Of a stretch of DNA of 64,000 nt, positions 25,631 to 32,903 are shown one piece after another; position 1 is the stretch's first letter, and the number at the start of each line of letters is the position of its first letter. The position numbers and the translations under genes were made by a program. Source of the DNA: JACCTI01 sp038237435 (GTDB lineage Bacteria > Verrucomicrobiota > Verrucomicrobiia > Chthoniobacterales > UBA10450); contig JBBRYT010000001.1 in the NCBI GenBank assembly GCA_038237435.1, positions 248,001-312,000 of the forward strand, read 5' to 3'. The notes below the pieces were generated by a model. It saw only the letters and a program-made list of their open reading frames with translations. It was not told the DNA's origin and ran no database searches.

Positions 25631-26739
25631 CGCGAATCCTTTTCATCATCGCATCGGCGATATTTCTTTGCGCGCTGCTCGTTATTTTCCCCGCGCCTAC
25701 TTCATCGCTCACCGTCGTCGCCATCGTTATTGCAGAGTGGGGATATTATTACGCGCTTCTTGCGATTGGCCTCGCCGCCATCGCCTGGAGACGCGGATCG
25801 CAATTGACTGCGCTACTCGCGTTGCTTGCCGCGATGCTTTCTTTGTCACCTACGCTTCGCGCTTTCCAAATCGCGAAAACTCTTCCCGCACGCTGCGACC
25901 AGGCGTTTGGCGAAACGGCTCATAACGAAAAACCGTTCCGCGTCCTTTCACTTTTCCGCCCGTCGTCGTTTCCCGATGTAGCGATGACAACGCATACGTA
26001 TTACGAGGAGTTGGAGCTTGAACTCTATCAGTCAAAAAATTCCAGCGCGCCGCAGCCTCTCATCGTTATGATCCACGGCGGCTCATGGAAGGGAGGCAGC
26101 AAAGCCGAACTGCCTGGCTTCAACAGCTACCTGGCTCACGAAAATTATGCGGTCGCCGCAATCGGATATCGTCATGCGCCGAAATGGCAATTTCCGGAGC
26201 AGGTCGATGATGTTTTCCACGCGATCGATTTTCTGAAAATGCGAGCCGCTGAATTGCACCTGGACACGACGCGCATCGTTTTGGTCGGTCGTTCCGCTGG
26301 CGGGCAGCTGGCACTTTCTGCCGCCAATGCTGGGAGGGATCCCGCAATTCGCGGCGTCATCGCATTTTATCCGCCCACTGATCTGGTCTTTGGCTACGAC
26401 CATCCAAGCCCGCGGTGGGTCATAGATTCCGGAGAGATCCTCCGTGCATATCTCGGCGGTACGCCCCCGGAAAAACGCGACCAATATCTCGCCGCCTCGC
26501 CAATCAACTTCGTCGGCCCCAACACTCCACCAACCTTACTGATTCACGGGGGCCTGGATCCTCTCGTCCCGCACGTGCACAGCGAAATGCTCGCAGCGCG
26601 ATTAGAACAAGCGCGTGTTCCCCATTTTTACCTCTCGTTAGGCTGGGCCACCCACGGATGCGACGCGAATCTCGACGGCCCGAGTGGCCAGCTCAGCTGC
26701 TACTGCATCAACCGCTTTCTCAGTGCCGTCTTTCGTTGA
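25627..26739 (+). CDS. Membrane-anchored alpha/beta hydrolase (esterase/lipase type)
   Basis: The protein has 370 residues. Three hydrophobic N-terminal segments (about 3-22, 28-52, 60-78) precede an HSL-like alpha/beta hydrolase domain (about 125-368). It has the oxyanion motif IHGGSW (about 149-154), the nucleophile Ser223 in GRSAGG, Asp311 in HGGLDPL and His343 in WATHGCD. It probably acts on an ester at the periplasmic face; the substrate is unknown. It is the last gene of the coupled run starting at 22676. A repeat copy (26635-26642) encodes SLG near the C-terminus. Confidence 0.85.
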   Translation: MTRILFIIASAIFLCALLVIFPAPTSSLTVVAIVIAEWGYYYALLAIGLAAIAWRRGSQLTALLALLAAMLSLSPTLRAFQIAKTLPARCDQAFGETAHNEKPFRVLSLFRPSSFPDVAMTTHTYYEELELELYQSKNSSAPQPLIVMIHGGSWKGGSKAELPGFNSYLAHENYAVAAIGYRHAPKWQFPEQVDDVFHAIDFLKMRAAELHLDTTRIVLVGRSAGGQLALSAANAGRDPAIRGVIAFYPPTDLVFGYDHPSPRWVIDSGEILRAYLGGTPPEKRDQYLAASPINFVGPNTPPTLLIHGGLDPLVPHVHSEMLAARLEQARVPHFYLSLGWATHGCDANLDGPSGQLSCYCINRFLSAVFR

Positions 26740-26788
26740 CCGCACTTGCCCGCGCTGCGCGTGAATGCCATCTTCCGCTCCCGTCCAC

Positions 26789-26863
<75 letters not shown>

Positions 26864-26871
26864 GTTCAGCG

Positions 26872-27567
26872 ATGCTTGCTATAATTGTTCCCACGCTGAA
26901 CGAGGCTGAAAACATCGAGCCACTCGTTAGGCAGATCGTCCTCGCTTTGCCGGAATGCGACGAGATTATTTTCGTCGATGACGGCTCGAAGGACGGAACT
27001 CAGCACACGGTCTGCGCGCTCGCGCGAGAATTTCCGCTGCAGCTGATCGAACGCTCCAATCCCACGCTCGGCTTAGCTGGTGCCGTTATCGAAGGCACGC
27101 GAGCGGCGCGCGGCGAGATTATCGTGGTCATGGATGCGGACCTGAGTCATCCGCCTAACGAGTTATCCAATCTCGTGCGGCCGTTACTGGCGGATCACGC
27201 GGACATGGTCATAGGCAGCCGTTATGTGCGCGGCGGAACGACGCCCGGCTGGCCGCTCTATCGCAAAATCATGTCTCGCCTCGCGGCCGCGGCGGCTTAT
27301 CCGCTGACCGGGGTGCACGATTCAATGTGCGGATTTTTCGCCATTCGCCGGGAGCGATTGCTCGAGCTTGCGCCGCACGCGACTGGATTCAAAATCGCGT
27401 TTGAAACAATCGTCCGGGGTGGCCGTCATCTGCGCGTGGTCGAAATTCCCATCGCTTTTCGCGATCGCGCGCGCGGAAAATCAAAGATGAGCCTGGGGGT
27501 CGCCTCGGTCTTTGCCATGCGCTGGCTGGCTGCCTTATGGCGACGATTGTTCCCCAGCAATCGTTAG
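26872..27567 (+). CDS. GT2 glycosyltransferase, dolichol-phosphate mannosyltransferase type
   Basis: The 231-residue protein has the GT-A fold of polyprenyl-phosphate sugar synthases. N-terminal IIVPTLNEAENIEPLV, the UDP/GDP-binding IFVDDGSKDGT and the metal-binding VMDADLSHPP (DAD) are followed by VIGSRYVRGG and a C-terminal hydrophobic patch. It probably loads a lipid carrier with a sugar. ATG 26872 is chosen because the longer frame begins inside the tRNA. Two internal repeat copies (26924-26931, 27154-27161) encode LVR and PNE, and a third (27561-27568) contains the TAG stop. Confidence 0.9.
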   Translation: MLAIIVPTLNEAENIEPLVRQIVLALPECDEIIFVDDGSKDGTQHTVCALAREFPLQLIERSNPTLGLAGAVIEGTRAARGEIIVVMDADLSHPPNELSNLVRPLLADHADMVIGSRYVRGGTTPGWPLYRKIMSRLAAAAAYPLTGVHDSMCGFFAIRRERLLELAPHATGFKIAFETIVRGGRHLRVVEIPIAFRDRARGKSKMSLGVASVFAMRWLAALWRRLFPSNR

Positions 27568-28800
27568 GCTGACGCGCTTCAACTTCCACAGCTCGGTCGC
27601 CAGTCCGATAAAGAGCAACAACGTCGCGAAGAAGTAATTTCCGTAAGTCTGCGCCGTTACCTGAAAAGGCGCGCTCAGCGTAAGCAGAAGCACTGCCAGC
27701 GCGCCGCAGATCCAAAGCGAGCGAGACGGCGCCGCCAGAAGTCGCTGCACAATAACGGTAAATGGGAATAGCAGCATGACGAAGAGGTAGCCGAAGGCGA
27801 GCGGAGTGAAGAGCAACAGGAGCAAAATGAGCAACGCGAATTCGATGGCATCGGTTTCCTCCGTCCGCCTTCTGCGTCGCGGCATTACCGCGAGATAGAC
27901 GGATCCGAGAACTAGTCCCACGCAAAGAATGATTCCATTCACCGTGCGGAAACGTACGTCGGCGATGTTCGCGTAGAACGCTGTGTGCGCATGATACTGC
28001 TCGTCGGCATCGACGTGCCGCAGCATTCGATTCGTTAGGCCAAAGATTGATTGGTTCTTCCAGGAATTACTGCGGCCGGGCCGCTGCGCCAGGCCCTTGT
28101 CGTTGTATTTTAAGAGCATTCCTTGCGTCCACTTTTGCAAATCAGCCCGGGCCTGCGCGAAGCCGCGAATCGGCGCGGGCACAATGAAAAGCAGCAAGGC
28201 GAGTGTCAGAAAGAGCGAAGCCGTCGCGATCCAGTGACGACGGTATATCAAATAGACAAACGTGACGACGGGAAAGGCTTTGATCGCCGCAGCCACTGCG
28301 ATGAGCGCGCCGGCGGCGATTTGTTTCTCTTTCCGCAAAGCGAGAAATGACGCAAGCATCAAGGCAAGTAAAAGAATACTTGGTTGGCCCAGGTGAAAAT
28401 TGCTCCAGATGAAAACGATCACGAGCAAACTGGGCGCGAGGTAGAGCAACGGATGGCGCGGCCGCCTTGCACCACTCGTTAGGCGAACAGACAGGAGAAT
28501 GCTCGCCAGCCATGCGGCGGTGTTAACGAGCACCAGCACGATCACGACGCCGGTTTTTCCGAGGAGGCTGATCGGCGCGAGCATTAGGGCCGCGGGCGGA
28601 GGATACATGAAAGGAAATTTTCCTTTCTGCATTGGGTAGATCGACGCTCCGTGCAGAACGCGTTGGCCGGTATCGAACCAGAGCGCGTAATCCTTGATGC
28701 TTTTTCCAAGCAGCGCGTTGGCGATGGGAATACCGCCAAAAATGACCGCGGTAATAACAAAAAGCGCGATGGCCACGCGCTTCGCGCTCAGCGTCTTCAC
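27535..28800 (-). CDS. GT87-type (DUF2029) polytopic membrane glycosyltransferase
   Basis: The 421-residue protein has about ten hydrophobic segments. SIYPMQKGKFPFMYPPPAAL near the N-terminus and LGQPSILLLALM are typical of the GT87 alpha-mannosyltransferases that use polyprenyl-phosphate sugars at the outer face of the membrane. The GTG at 28800 overlaps the gatA TGA (GTGA), and the 3' end overlaps the convergent GT2 gene by 33 bases. The GT2 next door could supply its lipid-linked donor (inference). Repeat copies occur at 27561, 28032 and 28476. Confidence 0.8.
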   Translation of the reverse strand: MKTLSAKRVAIALFVITAVIFGGIPIANALLGKSIKDYALWFDTGQRVLHGASIYPMQKGKFPFMYPPPAALMLAPISLLGKTGVVIVLVLVNTAAWLASILLSVRLTSGARRPRHPLLYLAPSLLVIVFIWSNFHLGQPSILLLALMLASFLALRKEKQIAAGALIAVAAAIKAFPVVTFVYLIYRRHWIATASLFLTLALLLFIVPAPIRGFAQARADLQKWTQGMLLKYNDKGLAQRPGRSNSWKNQSIFGLTNRMLRHVDADEQYHAHTAFYANIADVRFRTVNGIILCVGLVLGSVYLAVMPRRRRRTEETDAIEFALLILLLLLFTPLAFGYLFVMLLFPFTVIVQRLLAAPSRSLWICGALAVLLLTLSAPFQVTAQTYGNYFFATLLLFIGLATELWKLKRVSLTIAGEQSSP

Positions 28801-30263
28801 GCTTGGAGTGCCGGCCTTCGTTTGTGACAGTCCGTGCTTTGTTCGTAGGCATGCGCGACTTGAAGAAGCCGCGTTTCGTCGAACGCTTTCCCTAACAACT
28901 GCAAGCCCACGGGCAGATCGTGCCCGTCTTTCGATTGCGCGAAACCGCACGGAACACTGATGGCGGGAATGCCCGCAAGATTCGCCGGAATAGTGAAGAC
29001 ATCCGCGAGGTACATCTGCAACGGATCGGCTTCGCGCTCGCCTTTTTGGAAAGCTGGAATGGGCGAGGTCGGTGACACGATTAAATCGACCTTTTCGAAA
29101 ACTTTCGCAAAATCGCGGCGCAACAGTTCCTGGATTTTTTGCGCACGCGAATAATAGGCGTCGTAGTAACCGGCGCTGAGCACGTAGGTCCCGAGAATAA
29201 TTCGACGTTTCACTTCCGCGCCAAAGCCTTCCGCGCGCGTGCGCTCGTAGAAATCGAGGAGGTTCTGCGGATTTTCCGCGCGCTCGCCGTAACGCACGCC
29301 GTCGAATCTGGCGAGATTGGCCGAAGCCTCCGCGGTTGCGAGGATGTAATAAACCGCCACCGCGTAATCGGTCAGTAGCAATGACACATCAACGATCTCC
29401 GCGCCTAACGAATGCAAATGTGCAACCGCATCTCCGACAATTTTCTTCACGCGTGGATCGAGCCCAGCCAGATCATGTTCCCTGACCACGCCGATGCGCA
29501 GGCCGCCGATCGCGTGACCTAGCGCATCAGAGAAGTCCGGAACTTCCATCTTCAGACAGGTCGAATCACGCGCATCGGGACCGGCGATTGCGTTCATGAT
29601 CAAGGCCGTGTCGTGAACGTCTTTGGCCAATGGTCCAACCTGATCGAACGACGAAGCGAAAGCCGTAAGACCGAACCGCGAAACACGTCCGTAAGTCGGT
29701 TTTAAACCGACGACGGAGCAAAGTGAAGCCGGCTGCCGCACCGATCCGCCGGTGTCGCTCCCGAGCGCCGCGAACGCCATGTCGGCGGCAACCGCCGCGG
29801 CGGAGCCGCCGCTGGATCCACCGGCGACACGTTGCGTGTCCCATGGATTCATCGTGGTACGGACGCTCGAATTTTCAGTCGAGGAACCCATGGCAAATTC
29901 ATCGAGATTCGTTTTGCCGAACGGAATCGCGCCCGCCGCTTTTAATCGCCTAACGACTGTTGCGTCGTAGCCCGCGTGATAATTCCGCAGCATGCGCGAA
30001 GCACAGGTGCAAGGCTGGTCGAGGACATTGATGTTGTCTTTGATAGCTATTGGAATTCCGCCGAGGGGCAAATTCACGTCCGCGGTTTTCGCCGCGTGCA
30101 GCGCACCCTCGAAGTCTAACGAGAGGTAGGCCCCGATTTTCGGATCGAGATCATTGATGCGTGCGCGCAATGCTTCGACAACTTCGACTGGTGAAACTTC
30201 GCGCCGACGTAAAAGCGGCTGCAGCTCGGCCATCGTCAGCGCCGGCAAATCCTGCAACGTCAT
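28797..30263 (-). CDS. gatA: Glutamyl-tRNA(Gln)/Asp-tRNA(Asn) amidotransferase subunit A
   Basis: GatA releases ammonia from glutamine for transamidation of misacylated Glu-tRNA(Gln) or Asp-tRNA(Asn). The 488 residues match the amidase-signature family: Lys75 in PIAIKDN, cis-Ser150 and nucleophile Ser174 in the Gly/Ser-rich VAGGSSGGS...GSDTGGSVRQPA region, the same spacing as known GatA. The start overlaps the gatC stop by ATGA. gatB is not in the window. Repeat copies lie at 29404 and 29949. Confidence 0.96.
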   Translation of the reverse strand: MTLQDLPALTMAELQPLLRRREVSPVEVVEALRARINDLDPKIGAYLSLDFEGALHAAKTADVNLPLGGIPIAIKDNINVLDQPCTCASRMLRNYHAGYDATVVRRLKAAGAIPFGKTNLDEFAMGSSTENSSVRTTMNPWDTQRVAGGSSGGSAAAVAADMAFAALGSDTGGSVRQPASLCSVVGLKPTYGRVSRFGLTAFASSFDQVGPLAKDVHDTALIMNAIAGPDARDSTCLKMEVPDFSDALGHAIGGLRIGVVREHDLAGLDPRVKKIVGDAVAHLHSLGAEIVDVSLLLTDYAVAVYYILATAEASANLARFDGVRYGERAENPQNLLDFYERTRAEGFGAEVKRRIILGTYVLSAGYYDAYYSRAQKIQELLRRDFAKVFEKVDLIVSPTSPIPAFQKGEREADPLQMYLADVFTIPANLAGIPAISVPCGFAQSKDGHDLPVGLQLLGKAFDETRLLQVAHAYEQSTDCHKRRPALQA

Positions 30264-30547
30264 TCCACCACTTTCGGAACGATGAAGAGATCGTTGGCGT
30301 GACGCGGCGCATTGCGCAGCGCGTCTTCTGCCTTAAACCACGGGTGCGCTTCGTCTTCACGAAAAACATTGCTGATCGGTAAAGCATGCGCCGTTGCCTC
30401 AACTCCACTGACATCGACTTCGCGCAATTTGTCCGCGTACTCGAGGATGTGCCCGAGTTGGTCCTGAAATAAACGCGTCTCGTCCTCGGAAAGTTTTAGC
30501 CGCGCCAATTTCGCCACATAGGCGACATCGATTTCCGGATCAGCCAT
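30260..30547 (-). CDS. gatC: Glutamyl-tRNA(Gln)/Asp-tRNA(Asn) amidotransferase subunit C
   Basis: This is a small 95-residue subunit that stabilises GatA in the GatCAB complex. VAYVAKLARLKLSEDE and the C-terminal LRNAPRHANDLFIVPKVVE are family hallmarks. It is directly upstream of gatA with ATGA overlap, the usual gatCA order, and 4 bases downstream of a coiled-coil membrane protein gene. Confidence 0.95.
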   Translation of the reverse strand: MADPEIDVAYVAKLARLKLSEDETRLFQDQLGHILEYADKLREVDVSGVEATAHALPISNVFREDEAHPWFKAEDALRNAPRHANDLFIVPKVVE

Positions 30548-30551
30548 GCGG

Positions 30552-30917
30552 CTAAAACGGCAGATGCGTCACCAGCCAGATGATCACGCCGGCCAGCGCG
30601 ATCACCAGCACCAGAAAAATGAGGCGGCCTTCGCGCCGCTCCTTGCGCAAAGAAGTGCGCCGGCCGCTATATTTTACGGCGTCAGAATAACGTTTGTCGC
30701 TCAGAGCCATCGAAACATCGAGCCGGGCGCCTCCCTCGCTCGCGCGCGCCACCAGTTCCTCGCGCTGCCGGCGGCTGACTTCCTCCGCCATCTTCGGTGC
30801 ATCCGCGATCATTTGTTCGAGCTTCTGCATTTTCTCGCGCACTTCACTTTCCCGCCGAGAAAGCTCGCTCTGTTTTTCGTCCAGCGGCGTCCCGGGTTTC
30901 GGCGAACGGTGGCGCAT
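30552..30917 (-). CDS. Coiled-coil protein with C-terminal membrane segment
   Basis: The 121-residue protein has no family known to me. A charged helical region (about 10-70, SELSRRESEVREKMQKLEQM) is followed by a basic stretch (SGRRTSLRKERREGR) and a single C-terminal hydrophobic segment LIFLVLVIALAGVIIWLV, which makes it tail-anchored. ATG 30917 is used; a TTG two codons earlier abuts the upstream stop. It follows a similarly built gene and precedes gatCA, so the four probably share a transcript. Confidence 0.72.
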   Translation of the reverse strand: MRHRSPKPGTPLDEKQSELSRRESEVREKMQKLEQMIADAPKMAEEVSRRQREELVARASEGGARLDVSMALSDKRYSDAVKYSGRRTSLRKERREGRLIFLVLVIALAGVIIWLVTHLPF

Positions 30918-30923
30918 GCGCAA

Positions 30924-31550
30924 CTATTGGCCGCGTTGTGCGAGCCAGAGAAAAATGAAAAGCGCAACGAAACCGAAGACGATCAGCGGCAGAGTAAAAG
31001 CAAAGCCCATCTGCAGCCAATAGCTGAAACCACGACCGCTGCCTAACGAGACATCCCGCGCGACTTCCGGCAGCGCGACCTCTGAGTTTTCATTGCCGCT
31101 CGTCGCGGAAAGACGGCTGCGTTGCTGACTAAACTCCGCCCGCGCATCATCCACCGCGCTGAGCGAACGGCTTAGTTCCTTGTGCAAATCGGAGGGGTTC
31201 CATGTCTTCGGATCGATTGATTCGAGGAGCGCGAGGTGTTGCTCGAAACTTTCGCGCGTGGCGCGGATCTGTTCGAGCTTTGTTTGCGAATCATATGCTT
31301 CGCGTTCCAGAATCACGAGCGACCGTGTCAGCTTATCGGTCATTTCCGCGCGACCGCGCTCAAGTTCTTCCTGGCGCCGGCTGAGCTCTTCCAGCTCGCG
31401 CTTCTGCTTCTCGATCTGCTCTTGTTGCCGCTTGAGCTGGAGCAGTTGCTCCTGCGCTTTTTGGACCTGCGAATCGAGATGCTCCGTGGAACCTGCGTCG
31501 TCGTCGTTTAATTCAAGCATCTGTTCGATCGGTCGGATTCGTTCTGACAT
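30924..31550 (-). CDS. Long coiled-coil, tail-anchored membrane protein
   Basis: The protein has 208 residues. About residues 25-125 are an almost unbroken Glu/Gln/Lys/Arg heptad pattern (QKAQEQLLQLKRQQEQIEKQ), then a linker, and a single hydrophobic segment at the C-terminus (about 183-202) ending LWLAQRGQ. There is no signal peptide, so the coiled coil should be cytoplasmic and the C-terminus membrane-inserted. The family is unknown. It is the first gene of the set that continues into gatCA and is divergent from the DUF3142 lipoprotein gene. A repeat copy is at 31042-31049. Confidence 0.75.
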   Translation of the reverse strand: MSERIRPIEQMLELNDDDAGSTEHLDSQVQKAQEQLLQLKRQQEQIEKQKRELEELSRRQEELERGRAEMTDKLTRSLVILEREAYDSQTKLEQIRATRESFEQHLALLESIDPKTWNPSDLHKELSRSLSAVDDARAEFSQQRSRLSATSGNENSEVALPEVARDVSLGSGRGFSYWLQMGFAFTLPLIVFGFVALFIFLWLAQRGQ

Positions 31551-31580
31551 GATTTCCTACAAGAAAAGCGCGTCAGTAAT

Positions 31581-31608
31581 TTCGCGCGCGTCTGTGCAGG
31601 GATATAAT
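31581..31608 (+). promoter_or_regulatory. Possible promoter of the DUF3142 gene
   Basis: A perfect TATAAT lies at 31603-31608, 48 bases before the ATG at 31656. The best -35 candidate is TTCGCG at 31581-31586, with a 16-base spacer, a weak match to TTGACA. The 105-base divergent region is AT-richer than its surroundings and must hold promoters for both directions. Confidence 0.4.
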
Positions 31609-31655
31609 TCTTCCTCTACAGAATTCCAACTCTTTCCGGGAATTTTTGTAATGAA

Positions 31656-32903
31656 ATGAAATCCGCTCGCCATCTGCTTTTTCTGGTCTGCGCGCTTTTC
31701 GGCGGCTGCGAACGATATTCTTCCGGCCCAATACCGCAGCGTTGTTATTTGTGGCAACGCGATTGGACGCCCGCGACCGAGAAAGCATTTCTCGAAGCGC
31801 AGCGACGGCTCGACGGCGTCATCATCCTCGGTGGCGAAATCATTTGGGATGGAACAACGCCGCGTTTTTCGAAGGCGTCTGTTCACTGGGAGGTTGTCGC
31901 GAGCTCGCAGAAATCGATTGCTCTGGCGCTGCGTGTCGCGCCGTTGGGCGGACGGTTCCAAACTGACGGTGCGATTTCACATTTCATTCTCGAAACGGCG
32001 AAGTCGTTACTGGCGGAGGCAGGCGAACACGGTGCGCGCATCTCCGAGTTCCAAATCGACTTCGACTGCGCGCAAAAGAAGCTGGCCGATTATCGTTCGC
32101 TCTTGCACTCGTTAGGCGAAGTCGTGCGGCCCACTTCGTTTAGCATCACGGCTTTGCCGGCATGGCTCGACGAACCGGAATTCGTGAAACTGCTAGGCGA
32201 GGTTGATCATTACGTCTTGCAGGTCCATTCCGTGCCCATTATTCGCGGGAATGAAAACGTCGTTCTTTGCGATCCGAAAATTGCCAGGAAGTGGGTGGCG
32301 AAAGCGGCCCGCCTGGGTCGCTCGTTCTCCGTCGCGTTGCCCACTTATCGTTGCCTCGCCGGTTACGATGAGAATGGAAAATTGCTCAGTGTCGCAATGG
32401 ATAGCGTGCAACCGGTCTGGCCCCGCGGCACGCGTGTCTTCGAGCTCGGCGCCAACCCGGATCGAATCGCGCAGTTGATCGCGCAATGGATGCGGACACG
32501 TCCCGCTCTTCTGCGCGATCTCATCTGGTACCGAATTCCCATCGACACTGACGCCCGTAATTGGCATTGGCCCACCTTGACGGCGGTAATGGAAGGCCGT
32601 CCGCCGGAACACAAACTGGAGATCGTAACTGAAGGAGAAAATCCCATCGATCTGCTGCTCGCAAATCAGGGCGAGGCCGACGAACAATTCGCCGGCGAAA
32701 TTACCGTCGAATGGAATGACTCAACTTTAATTTCCTCCGACGCGCTTCCCGGTCGGACTCTACGGGCAGAAGAGCATCGCGCGACATTCGCCATCGCAGC
32801 GGAAAATGCTTTGCGATTGTCGCCTGGTGAGCGGCGTGGTATTGGCTGGCTCCGTTATGATCGCAGCACGAAGCCGCGGTTTTCCATCACGATCACTCGT
32901 TAG
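31656..32903 (+). CDS. DUF3142 domain lipoprotein
   Basis: The 415-residue protein has an N-terminal lipoprotein signal, MKSARHLLFLVCALFGGC, with Cys18 as likely lipidation site. The main domain (about 25-290) matches DUF3142: CYLWQRDWTPA, VIILGGEIIW, EFQIDFDCAQKKLADYRSLL and VHSVPIIRG suggest a TIM-barrel-like glycosidase-related fold, but no activity is known to me. The C-terminal 110 residues look beta-rich. It overlaps the next gene by 47 bases. The stop TAG is in a repeat copy (32897-32904). Confidence 0.82.
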   Translation: MKSARHLLFLVCALFGGCERYSSGPIPQRCYLWQRDWTPATEKAFLEAQRRLDGVIILGGEIIWDGTTPRFSKASVHWEVVASSQKSIALALRVAPLGGRFQTDGAISHFILETAKSLLAEAGEHGARISEFQIDFDCAQKKLADYRSLLHSLGEVVRPTSFSITALPAWLDEPEFVKLLGEVDHYVLQVHSVPIIRGNENVVLCDPKIARKWVAKAARLGRSFSVALPTYRCLAGYDENGKLLSVAMDSVQPVWPRGTRVFELGANPDRIAQLIAQWMRTRPALLRDLIWYRIPIDTDARNWHWPTLTAVMEGRPPEHKLEIVTEGENPIDLLLANQGEADEQFAGEITVEWNDSTLISSDALPGRTLRAEEHRATFAIAAENALRLSPGERRGIGWLRYDRSTKPRFSITITR

